Origin: Microcystis viridis FACHB-1342
GTDB taxonomy: Bacteria > Cyanobacteriota > Cyanobacteriia > Cyanobacteriales > Microcystaceae
Direction: 5' to 3'
Assembly: GCF_014698335.1 (NCBI RefSeq)
Contig: NZ_JACJSV010000027.1
Coordinates: forward strand, 1-54,881
Length of the DNA stretch: 54,881 bases
In this document: one piece after another, positions 1 to 6,861 of the stretch
Layout: each line of letters starts with the position of its first letter
Position numbering within the stretch: position 1 is the stretch's first letter
Notes under the pieces: model-generated
Told to the model about the DNA's origin: nothing
The model's database searches: none
What the model saw: only the letters and a program-made list of their open reading frames with translations
Made by a program: the position numbers and the translations under genes

Positions 1-1
1 G

Positions 2-247
2 AAACTAGGAGCAGATTTTTATTTTGCTACTCCTTATCATTCGTGGGAGAGGGGATTAAACGAGCATACCAATGGACTGTTAAGACAATTTTTCCCCAAG
101 GGAACGAATTTTAAAATCGTTAAGCCAGAGGAGGTGGAAAGAGCCGTAAACTTGATTAACAATCGTCCTCGAAAATGTCTTGACTATCGTACCCCGAATG
201 AGGTATTCTATAAAGGTAGATCAGACAGTGATGCAATTCAGACTTGA
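2..247 (+). CDS. IS30-family transposase, C-terminal part (cut by window edge)
   Basis: An open frame enters from the left window edge and ends at TGA 245-247, giving about 81 residues. It contains the end of an IS30-type DDE transposase: a block reading FYFATPYHSWERG, then TNGLLRQFFPKGT, then NNRPRKCLDYRTPNEV. The glutamate of HSWERG is the usual last catalytic residue in this family, which moves an insertion sequence by cutting and joining DNA ends. The reading frame is undamaged in the visible part, so this may be the end of an intact copy. A decayed copy of the same family lies at 7506-7906 in the same orientation, so the two flank the CRISPR/toxin/ppk block. Confidence 0.9.
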   Translation, partial: KLGADFYFATPYHSWERGLNEHTNGLLRQFFPKGTNFKIVKPEEVERAVNLINNRPRKCLDYRTPNEVFYKGRSDSDAIQT

Positions 248-376
248 ATTGGCCTCTATCACTAAATTTCTAATTATTGTGTTAATTTTAAATAATTTTT
301 CTTAAACAATCTTTATTTTCATTGATTTTTCTTAATTAAGTATCGTTTCTATTCAGGCACTTAACTAATTGGAATT

Positions 377-414
377 AAAAAAATTGTAGGGTTAATTCAT
401 GAGTTAACCCTACA
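377..414 (-). terminator. Rho-independent terminator at the distal end of CRISPR array 1
   Basis: Positions 385-395 and 404-414 form a perfect 11-bp inverted repeat (TGTAGGGTTAA and its complement) with an 8-base loop. Read on the minus strand it is followed by a run of seven T (the A-run 377-383). It starts 4 bases beyond the first-base-degenerate repeat at 419. This is where a minus-strand transcript of the array would need to stop. Bases 248-376 between the transposase and this hairpin are AT-rich and show no gene. Confidence 0.7.
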
Positions 415-418
415 CATC

Positions 419-1464
419 TTTTCCATTCATACGCTTCACGAATTGGAAGCAAGTAGAGGCTTTTCCGAAGTATAAGGCGGCTTTAGAGGAGTTTCCATTC
501 ATACGCTTCACGAATTGGAAGCAAGGAAAACTGTATCAATACGCCCACGATAACCAGTTTCAGTTTCCATTCATACGCTTCACGAATTGGAAGCAAGCGT
601 CCCCACTTGGCAACCCTATGGCAATGCTACGGTTTCCATTCATACGCTTCACGAATTGGAAGCAAGAAAATTTATCAATTTTTCCGATAGCCAAAACCTC
701 TGCCGTTTCCATTCATACGCTTCACGAATTGGAAGCAAGTCTTGCGTTGTTCTGTTTTCCGTTGGTTCTTTCGGCACTCAAAGGTTTCCATTCATACGCT
801 TCACGAATTGGAAGCAAGATGCAGGAAGCAACTACTGGTGAAAATCCAAGAGTTTCCATTCATACGCTTCACGAATTGGAAGCAAGAGAGTGGCTACTAA
901 GCAATTTTTCAGTCTGGGGTTACGGCCACGTTTCCATTCATACGCTTCACGAATTGGAAGCAAGTTGGCTAGAACAAGCCAATCGTTTTTTGGACGAGTC
1001 GTTTCCATTCATACGCTTCACGAATTGGAAGCAAGCAGATTCTTCTGAGTCTGAGAAAGAAGCTGCTGATGTTTCCATTCATACGCTTCACGAATTGGAA
1101 GCAAGGTGCTTTGATACTTATACGCACCCAGCACAGAATGGTTTCCATTCATACGCTTCACGAATTGGAAGCAAGACGCAAGCCATCAAACTGTTCGAGG
1201 GTGGTAATTGTTTCCATTCATACGCTTCACGAATTGGAAGCAAGCCCCGACATGCCATCGGGCGGTGGGTGCCGGTGGTAGGGTTTCCATTCATACGCTT
1301 CACGAATTGGAAGCAAGAAGCCATCGGGCAAAAAACGGGGTTATCCACTGCTGAAATCGAGTTTCCATTCATACGCTTCACGAATTGGAAGCAAGCCTTT
1401 TTTATGTTTGCTGGCGCCTTGCTGCAAACGTTTCCATTCATACGCTTCACGAATTGGAAGCAAG
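419..1464 (-). CRISPR. CRISPR array 1: 15 repeats of 35 bp, 14 spacers
   Basis: A 35-bp repeat (plus strand begins GTTTCCATTCATACGC and ends TTGGAAGCAAG) starts at 419, 491, 563, 632, 705, 784, 852, 930, 1001, 1071, 1141, 1210, 1283, 1361 and 1430. The 14 spacers are 33-44 bp and all different. The repeat at 419 has T for the first G; the others read as identical. On the minus strand the repeat ends in ATGGAAAC, resembling the ATTGAAAC-type 3' ends that become crRNA 5' handles in many type I and III systems, so transcription from the right is inferred. The degenerate repeat then lies at the old, leader-distal end. No complete cas gene is in the window. Open frames running through the array are artefacts of the repeat. 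Confidence 0.97.
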
Positions 1465-1678
1465 ACTAGCTTTGCAAAGCTAGGCTGTACAAGGATTGTA
1501 CAACGATTTTTCGTGGGATACTGAAAAGCATAGACATTATTAATAATAATTGTCAATAGTCACCTCGGTCATCAGGCTCAAAGCCTTGCTGGACAAGGCA
1601 TCGACGCACCTCAACGAAAACTCTAGATTTTCAGCCATTGTGTCTAACCCGCGAAAAATGTTGATAACTGATAACTGA
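1465..1678 (-). promoter_or_regulatory. Putative CRISPR leader of array 1
   Basis: This stretch follows the last repeat and is almost identical to 4456-4670 beside array 2, with only a few substitutions. It holds a perfect 18-bp palindrome at 1466-1483 (CTAGCTTTG and its complement) touching the repeat, a second inverted pair (TGTACAA/TTGTACA) just beyond, and an AT-rich part with ATTATTAATAATAATTG. Conservation next to the repeat and AT-richness fit a leader that carries the promoter and the spacer-integration site for minus-strand transcription. The same conservation could come from the recent duplication alone. No promoter boxes are assigned. Confidence 0.6.
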
Positions 1679-1831
1679 TAAGTAGCTGGTTATAATTAAA
1701 TTAAAAATGGATTTTAGGTTCGATCCCCCCTGCCCCCCTTGATAAGGGGGGTGCCGATAGGCGGGGGGATCCCCCCTTAATCCCCCCTTAATAAGGGGGG
1801 CATCTGACAACTTTTAACGCCTACCTACTTA
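1679..1831. repeat. Miniature element with TAAGTAG ends, copy 1
   Basis: The segment begins TAAGTAGCTGGTTATAA and ends CGCCTACCTACTTA, so its ends are short inverted repeats (TAAGTAG/CTACTTA). Inside are G- and C-run palindromes built from units such as CCCCCCTTGATAAGGGGGG. The same element, with one more internal unit, is at 3219-3396. Copy 1 sits inside a tandem ATAACTGAT run, and the matching place beside array 2 (about 4670) has no such insert, so it arrived after the leader duplication. There is no coding potential. It is probably a non-autonomous mobile or REP-like element. Confidence 0.75.
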
Positions 1832-1852
1832 ACTGATAACTGATAACTGATC

Positions 1853-1938
1853 CTATGGACTAATACCCGCAGATTTAAGGGCCTTGTCCATTAAGATTAC
1901 ATGGGTACTGCTTTCCTGTCCCTCATTGTCAGGACGAC
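1853..1938 (-). pseudogene. Duplicated 3' end of ppk (about 28 codons)
   Basis: These bases repeat the last codons and stop of the polyphosphate kinase gene at 4693-4778 with only a few differences. The fragment stops abruptly at about 1938, where unrelated sequence begins. It has no start and cannot make a protein. It sits beyond the leader of array 1 just as the full gene sits beyond the leader of array 2, so it marks one edge of a duplicated segment. Confidence 0.9.
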
Positions 1939-2013
1939 ATCGCTTTTTGATGATGAGGAATAGCGATCACTTTTGGGAGAAGCAACTTTTTTGGCGATTT
2001 TGATGAGGAGGAG
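1939..2013. repeat. Direct repeat flanking the RelBE-type pair, copy A
   Basis: About 75 bp beginning ATCGCTTTTTGATGATGAGG and continuing through GGAGAAGCAACTTTTTTGG recurs at 2626-2702 in the same orientation with a handful of changes. The two copies enclose the toxin-antitoxin pair at 2068-2540. They could be footprints of recombination that brought in, or could remove, the pair. Confidence 0.8.
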
Positions 2014-2067
2014 TGTGATCGCTTTTGGAAGGAGCAATTTTTGGGAATGGAAGTAATTAAACTAAAA

Positions 2068-2325
2068 CTAATCAGAATAAATATCTCGACGATGACCAAC
2101 TTGATGAATCGTAATAAAGTCATCATCAAAAGAATATATCACCCTGTAATCGCCAATTCTAAGTTTAAACAAACCGCTTAAATTAGAACTTAAACTTTGA
2201 TGTCTAATATCATCAAAATTTTCATTTATCCAACGAACTTTTTTAAAGACACGCTCCCGAACAACTGCCGTAAGCGACTCTAAACCTTCAAAAGCTTTAT
2301 CGGTAAATTCTATATGGCGACGCAT
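2068..2325 (-). CDS. RelE/ParE-superfamily toxin
   Basis: This encodes about 85 residues. The pattern LSGLFKLRIGDYRVIYS followed by ITIHQVGHRRDIY is the core of RelE/ParE-type toxins: a basic strand with a conserved Arg, then a C-terminal His-Arg segment. Many family members cleave mRNA at the ribosome and others poison gyrase; which applies here cannot be told. I start it at the ATG 2325-2323 because the upstream stop TAA overlaps that ATG (TAATG), the coupled arrangement common in such pairs; a TTG two codons upstream is also possible. It is translated directly after its likely antitoxin. The frame is intact, unlike the hicBA pair nearby. Confidence 0.85.
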   Translation of the reverse strand: MRRHIEFTDKAFEGLESLTAVVRERVFKKVRWINENFDDIRHQSLSSNLSGLFKLRIGDYRVIYSFDDDFITIHQVGHRRDIYSD

Positions 2326-2540
2326 TACCAATCTAATCCTAATCTTTGAGCTACTTCTTCCGCAGAAATTCCCCGTTCTCCATTTCGAGTTCGCTGTAAA
2401 GAGTCAGCTAGAGATTGAGAGACTTCGGTTTTAAGTTGTTTATCAACATCAGGATCATTTAGTAGAGATTGAACTGTTTCTGTAACAGTTTCTTGAATCA
2501 AAAACTTAAAATCTTCAACACTTAGGTCTTTAACTTGCAT
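2325..2540 (-). CDS. Antitoxin of the RelE-type pair
   Basis: This is a 71-residue acidic protein upstream of the RelE-like toxin and overlapping it by one base. It reads MQVKDLSVEDFKFLIQE at the start and ends with GISAEEVAQRLGLDW. It is mostly predicted helix with a middle segment (LLNDPDVDKQLKTEVSQSL) seen in small cyanobacterial antitoxins. Its position, size and overlap are the main evidence for the role: it would bind and silence the toxin, and the pair would repress its own promoter. I see no clear DNA-binding motif, so the family within antitoxins is unassigned. Confidence 0.75.
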   Translation of the reverse strand: MQVKDLSVEDFKFLIQETVTETVQSLLNDPDVDKQLKTEVSQSLADSLQRTRNGERGISAEEVAQRLGLDW

Positions 2541-2625
2541 TCTTGTAATTAGAACTCACTATTCTGACTATAGCATCGTTTAAGAATAGCGATCACGTTT
2601 TGTGGGGATACAATTGGAGGATGCG

Positions 2626-2702
2626 ATCGCTTTTTGATGATGAGGAATAGCGATCACTTTTGGGAGAAGCAACTTTTTTGGAGATTTTGATGAGGAGGAG
2701 AG
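2626..2702. repeat. Direct repeat flanking the RelBE-type pair, copy B
   Basis: This is the second copy of the element at 1939-2013, in the same orientation, with small substitutions (for example GGAGATTTTG for GGCGATTTTG). It lies upstream of the antitoxin gene and downstream of a shorter related GCGATCAC motif at about 2589. Together the copies bracket the toxin-antitoxin pair. The 2541-2775 gap holds no gene. Confidence 0.8.
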
Positions 2703-2775
2703 GCGATCGTTTTCTTATCAAAGTCCTATAGAAATGAGATAGGATCAGGAAATTCCTGTAAAGTGTCAAGAATTT

Positions 2776-2994
2776 ATGAAATCCATTAAAATCATTGTGG
2801 AAAAACATTCTGATGGCTATATCGCCTATCCATTGGGAATTCAAGGCGTAGTAGTCGGTGAGGGTGATACCCATGAAGATGCTCTTAATGATGTGCAATC
2901 GGCGATCGCTTTTCATGTTGAAACCTTTGGGGAATAAGTTCTCGAAGCTGACTCATCTTTATTAGAAGCCTTTGTTGTAGAAGCAATAGTCTAA
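2776..2994 (+). pseudogene. hicB: hicB-type antitoxin with an internal stop
   Basis: The frame from ATG 2776 gives MKSIKIIVEKHSDGYIAYPLG, then a VVGEGDTHEDALNDVQSAI block typical of HicB antitoxins (partial RNase H fold). A TAA at 2935-2937 interrupts it after 53 codons. The same frame then continues without further stops to TAA 2992-2994, where it overlaps the ATG of hicA. The unbroken length, 72 codons, is normal for a short HicB. The lesion is therefore a single nonsense change. The 53-residue product contains most of the fold but lacks the C-terminal helix, so it is probably non-functional. Confidence 0.8.
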
Positions 2995-3221
2995 TGGCAA
3001 AATTTCCCGCTGATGCCCCTAAAGCCAAAGTGATTAAAGTTCTTGAAAAATTTGGTTTTTCAATTGTTAGATAAAAAGAGCATATTTCTATGATTAGAAA
3101 AAATCCAGATGGAACAACAACACTTTTAACGCTACCCAATCACAAGCAAATTAAAAGCTCTACACTAAGGAATATTTGCACTCAAGCGGGTATCTCACGA
3201 GATGATTTTATTGCTTCCTAA
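2994..3221 (+). pseudogene. hicA: hicA-type mRNA interferase with an internal stop
   Basis: The ATG at 2994 overlaps the end of the hicB frame (TAATG). It encodes PKAKVIKVLEKFGFSIVR, then an in-frame TAA (3072-3074) after 26 codons, then KEHISMIRKNPDG, LTLPNHKQIKSSTLRNI and a normal end. The HISM and PNHKQI pieces are the catalytic-His region and following strand of HicA toxins, double-stranded RNA-binding-like mRNA interferases. As written no full toxin can be made. Its last codon abuts the TAAGTAG element at 3219. Both partners carry exactly one nonsense codon. Confidence 0.82.
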
Positions 3222-3396
3222 GTAGCTGGTTATAATTAAATTAAAAATGGATTTTAGGTTCGATCCCCCCTGCCCCCCTTGATAAGGGGGGTGCCGATCC
3301 CCCCTTAATCCCCCCTTGATAAGGGGGGTGCCGATCCCCCCTTAATCCCCCCTTAATAAGGGGGGCATCTGACAGCTTTTAACGCCTACCTACTTA
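3219..3396. repeat. Miniature element with TAAGTAG ends, copy 2
   Basis: This is a second copy of the element at 1679-1831, with the same ends (TAAGTAGCTGG... and ...CCTACCTACTTA) and an extra CCCCCCTTGATAAGGGGGG unit. Its first three bases are also the TAA stop of the hicA frame. Strong G/C-run palindromes would fold into stacked hairpins in RNA. It has no coding capacity. Confidence 0.75.
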
Positions 3397-3464
3397 TGAA
3401 AAGATTTAAAGCAAAATCCTTTAAATGTGATTATTTGGTCTTTTGAAAGTGCGATCGCTACTTA

Positions 3465-3676
3465 GGGTTTGCTGAAAAAGTACGGGCGAAGCATTCGGAT
3501 AGAAAATCTACGGTTTCACCGATAGGTTACTGCCCGAATGCTTCGCCCCTACAGGACGCGGGCCGATGAAGACGCAAGGTTTTGAAGCACGATTCTCTCA
3601 AAATCTTGCACCTGTTTCACGAGAAAAGCCACAAAACCCTGACCTTGCCTACATTTCACATTTATTCAGCAAACCC
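3465..3676. mobile_element. 212-bp miniature inverted-repeat element with 6-bp target duplication
   Basis: The element begins GGGTTTGCTGAA and ends TTCAGCAAACCC, a perfect 12-bp terminal inverted repeat. It is flanked by TACTTA on both sides (3459-3464 and 3677-3682), a target-site duplication. The interior carries an inverted stretch (CGGGCGAAGCATTCGG versus CCGAATGCTTCGCCC) and no credible gene. The ends resemble the repeats at 34134, 39841 and 40937. It is presumably mobilised by a full-length insertion sequence elsewhere. Confidence 0.8.
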
Positions 3677-3916
3677 TACTTATGAGGGGTTTGTAGCCAG
3701 TGGAGAACTCGATCGAGATCGATCGAGTCGAGTTGTGGATCAGGAAATTGGCTATTATAAACGATGCCTAAAAAATCATCTCCTCCCGCATAAATTATTC
3801 TGCCGAGTTCAGTCTGGTTAAAGTTCCTCTGAAATTGTTGTCCCCACTGACGCATAATCCTGCTGAAATCTCGGATTTTTCTTAACCGATGAGATGGGAT
3901 TGATCCCTGGCATTCT
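3676..3916 (-). pseudogene. Cas10 (Cmr2-type) palm-domain fragment
   Basis: About 80 codons on the minus strand read HRLRKIRDFSRIMRQWG, then LGRIIYAGGDDFLGIVYN. The YAGGDD signature preceded by a helix is the palm (polymerase/cyclase-like) motif of Cas10 proteins, the large subunit of type III CRISPR effectors. The fragment starts where the array 2 repeat ends and stops at a TAG next to a miniature element. A full Cas10 is several hundred residues longer on both sides. It is therefore a remnant, fused at a CRISPR repeat. A generic GGDEF-type cyclase fragment is the alternative, but the array context favours Cas10. Confidence 0.72.
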
Positions 3917-4455
3917 GTTTCCATTCATACGCTTCACGAATTGGAAGCAAGGCTGACTACAAGGTGCGTAACAACATCGTTAGTTTACGTTTCCATTCAT
4001 ACGCTTCACGAATTGGAAGCAAGGTCAGTCAAATTACTGCGTTAGGTGATGCTTCTTTTGGTTTCCATTCATACGCTTCACGAATTGGAAGCAAGTAAGT
4101 TATCTTAATCTTAAGAAGACAGCCAACACTGTGGTTTCCATTCATACGCTTCACGAATTGGAAGCAAGCTGGAAGGAGAATTGCCTGCATGGGCGGCTCC
4201 AAAAGTTTCCATTCATACGCTTCACGAATTGGAAGCAAGTGCTGCCTGGCATCTTGGAGAAGACGTTCCATTCAGTTTCCATTCATACGCTTCACGAATT
4301 GGAAGCAAGCGAAAAGTTACACGATCGCCTCTTGGGGACGTCCCTTGAGTTTCCATTCATACGCTTCACGAATTGGAAGCAAGCTTATTATACGTTTACG
4401 CTGGCTTATTATACGCTTACGTTTCCATTCATACGCTTCACGAATTGGAAGCAAG
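3917..4455 (-). CRISPR. CRISPR array 2: 8 repeats of 35 bp, 7 spacers
   Basis: The same 35-bp repeat as array 1 starts at 3917, 3989, 4061, 4134, 4205, 4275, 4349 and 4421. The spacers are 35-39 bp and none looks shared with array 1. The right flank matches that of array 1, so both arrays are probably read from the right. Two spacers are odd. The one at 4240-4274 ends in a near copy of the repeat's first bases (GTTCCATTCA). The newest (4384-4420) is itself made of two near-identical halves (CTTATTATACGTTTACG and CTTATTATACGCTTAC). Confidence 0.97.
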
Positions 4456-4692
4456 ACTAGCTTTGCAAAACTAGGCTGTACAAGGATTGTACAACGATTT
4501 TTCGTGGGATACTGAAAAGCATAGACATTATTAATAATAATTGTCAATAGTCACCTCGGTCATGAGGCTCAAAGCCTTACTGGACAAGGCATCGACGCAC
4601 CTCAACGAAAACTCTAGATTTTCAGCCATTTTGTCTAACCCGCGAAAAATGTTGATAACCGATAACTAATAACTAATAACTGATCACTGTTC
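4456..4692 (-). promoter_or_regulatory. Putative CRISPR leader of array 2
   Basis: This is a near-identical copy of 1465-1678, ending against the 3' end of ppk. The palindrome beside the repeat has one mismatch here (CTAGCTTTGCAAAACTAG). An AT-rich part and a run of TAACTGAT-like tandem units follow. The same arguments for leader function apply as for array 1. ppk lies upstream on the same strand, and I see no clear terminator between ppk and the array. Confidence 0.6.
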
Positions 4693-6861
4693 CTATGGAC
4701 TAATACCCGCAGATTTAAGGGCTTTGTCCATTAAAATTACATGGGTACTGCTTTCCTGTCCCTCATTGTCAGCACGACGCTGAATATAACTGCCATCGGA
4801 TTGTAATTCCCATGCTTGTCGGTTATCTGACAACATAATCCCGAGAATTTCTTCTAGTTCCTTGGCGATCGCTGGTTCATCAATGGGTGTCACTGCTTCC
4901 ACGCGACGAGTCAGGTTCCGCGTCATCCAATCGGCGCTACCAATATAAACCTCCTCCTGACCATCATTGTAAAAGTAAAAAATGCGGGAATGTTCCAAAA
5001 AGCGGCCGATAATGCTAATTACTCGGATATTTTCGCTTATTTCTGGCAATCCGGGCCGTAAACAACAGATGCCGCGAATAATTAAGTCAATCTGCACACC
5101 GGCACGAGAAGCGGCGTATAAAGCTTCTATAATCGGTTTATCGACAATAGAGTTCATTTTTGCCACAATGCGCCCCGTACCGCCATTTTTACAGTTTTTG
5201 GCCTCGCGATCGATCATTGCTAACATCCGTTTTCGCAAACTCACTGGAGCAATTAAAAGTTTGCGGTAGGATTGCTGACGGGAGTATCCAGTCAGAAAGT
5301 TAAATAAATCGGTGATATCTGCCCCCAAATCCTCGCGACAGCTAAGTAAGCCCAAATCAGTGTATAATTTAGCCGTTTTTGGGTTATAGTTACCCGTGCC
5401 AATATGGAAATAACGACGGATTTTATCCCCTTCTTTTCTGACCACGAGAACCACTTTCGTGTGGGTTTTTAGACCAACTAAGCCATAAACAACGTGAACT
5501 CCGGCTTGTTCGAGCTTTTTCGCCCAACTAATGTTATTTTCCTCATCAAAGCGTGCTTTTAGTTCCACTAACGCCGCTACCTGTTTCCCATTTTCCGCGG
5601 CTGCAATCAGGGAATTGACAATCGGGGAATCTCCGGAAGTACGATACAAAGTCATTTTAATCGCTAAAACATGGGCATCATAGGCCGCCTGGGCGATAAA
5701 CTGTTGTACTGAGGCACTAAAGGAATGGTAGGGGTGATGAACGAGAATATCGTTATTGCGAATTAAAGTAAAAATATCTTCGCCATCCTGTTCTAAAATG
5801 CCGTCTTCGTTACCGTCAACTATTTCTCGCAATCCCTGTAAAACTGGTGGGGTGACAGGATTCCAAGGGGGATCTTTCAGTTCGGGACAGGGTAAAGACA
5901 GAAAATAAAATAAATCTTTGTGTCCCAGCAGTCCATCCACATCATAAACATCGATCTCCTCAAGTCCCAGATCGCGCATGATCCGGTCTTTAATATTGCT
6001 AGGGGTAGAACTGTGGATTTCCAGACGTACTGCCGATTTACCGATGCGGCGCTTGCGTACTTCTTCCTCGATCGCTAATAATAAATCATCGGCCTCATCT
6101 TCTTCGACGGAGATATCGGCGTTGCGTGTCACCCGAAAAGGATAACATTCTTGAATGATCATGCCGGGGAAAAGTGCCTCTAAATTGTGCATTACCACCT
6201 GTTCCAGAGGTACTCCCGTCCAAATCGAAGCTTTTCCGTCTTGGTGGCGTAATTCCTTGGATAATGCCAGAAAACGGGGGAAAACCTGCGGCACTTTCAC
6301 TCTGGCAAATAATTCTTTATCGGTGTCGGGATCGCGAACGACTACGGCTAAATTGAGACTAAGATTAGAAATATAGGGAAAAGGATGACTAGGATCCACC
6401 GCTAGAGGAGTTAAAACGGGGAAAATATTTTGTTCAAAGTAATCATGGAGATAATTGCGCTGTTCTTGATGTAAATCAACATAGTTAATCAGATGAATTC
6501 CCTGTTCCACTAAGAGATTTTTTAGGGTGTGTTCAAAAAGACGATCCTGCTGTTGTACAAGGGGACGCAGACGTTTACTGATCTCGGTTAGCTGTTCCGA
6601 GGCAGTCCGGCCATCGGCACTTAAAACGGCTACATTTGCCTCTACCTGTTGTTTAAGCACTGCCACCCGTACCATAAAAAATTCGTCGAGATTGGCACAA
6701 AAAATGGCGGTAAATTTTAATCTTTCTAGTAGGGGAGTCCGAGGATCAAGTGCTTCATAAAGCACGCGACGATTAAATTCTAACCAGCTTAATTCTCGGT
6801 TAAAGTAATATTGCGAATCTTTAAGATCGATTTCAGAAGTTACGGTAGAAGCTTTAGCCAT
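4693..6861 (-). CDS. ppk: Polyphosphate kinase (Ppk1)
   Basis: This 722-residue protein has normal family length. Ppk1 reversibly transfers the terminal phosphate of ATP to a growing polyphosphate chain through a phospho-histidine. The N domain shows YFNRELSWLEFNRRVL and ANLDEFFMVRV. The catalytic region has MTLYRTSGDSPIV, the HIGTGNYNPKTAKLYTD segment with the phosphorylated His, and the second conserved His region LEHSRIFYFYNDG. The ATG at 6861-6859 gives MAKAST and the conserved start follows soon after. The gene stands alone on the minus strand. Its final 28 codons are duplicated at 1853-1938. Nothing suggests loss of function. Confidence 0.97.
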   Translation of the reverse strand: MAKASTVTSEIDLKDSQYYFNRELSWLEFNRRVLYEALDPRTPLLERLKFTAIFCANLDEFFMVRVAVLKQQVEANVAVLSADGRTASEQLTEISKRLRPLVQQQDRLFEHTLKNLLVEQGIHLINYVDLHQEQRNYLHDYFEQNIFPVLTPLAVDPSHPFPYISNLSLNLAVVVRDPDTDKELFARVKVPQVFPRFLALSKELRHQDGKASIWTGVPLEQVVMHNLEALFPGMIIQECYPFRVTRNADISVEEDEADDLLLAIEEEVRKRRIGKSAVRLEIHSSTPSNIKDRIMRDLGLEEIDVYDVDGLLGHKDLFYFLSLPCPELKDPPWNPVTPPVLQGLREIVDGNEDGILEQDGEDIFTLIRNNDILVHHPYHSFSASVQQFIAQAAYDAHVLAIKMTLYRTSGDSPIVNSLIAAAENGKQVAALVELKARFDEENNISWAKKLEQAGVHVVYGLVGLKTHTKVVLVVRKEGDKIRRYFHIGTGNYNPKTAKLYTDLGLLSCREDLGADITDLFNFLTGYSRQQSYRKLLIAPVSLRKRMLAMIDREAKNCKNGGTGRIVAKMNSIVDKPIIEALYAASRAGVQIDLIIRGICCLRPGLPEISENIRVISIIGRFLEHSRIFYFYNDGQEEVYIGSADWMTRNLTRRVEAVTPIDEPAIAKELEEILGIMLSDNRQAWELQSDGSYIQRRADNEGQESSTHVILMDKALKSAGISP

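Noticed and set aside
587-1556. Several open frames running through CRISPR array 1 on both strands, with repeated motifs such as SIHTLHELEA or LPIREAYEWK
   Set aside because: The peptide repeats are only the translated 35-bp DNA repeat with random spacers between. There is no ribosome site, and frames shift with spacer length.
2593-3139. Minus-strand open frames opposite the hicBA remnant
   Set aside because: They are antisense to recognisable hicB and hicA codons and match no known protein; the plus-strand reading explains the sequence.
3582-3821. 79-codon plus-strand frame spanning the 212-bp miniature element
   Set aside because: It crosses the element boundary and the antisense side of the Cas10 fragment, so it is chance.
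4029-4547. Open frames through CRISPR array 2 on both strands
   Set aside because: Same artefact as in array 1.
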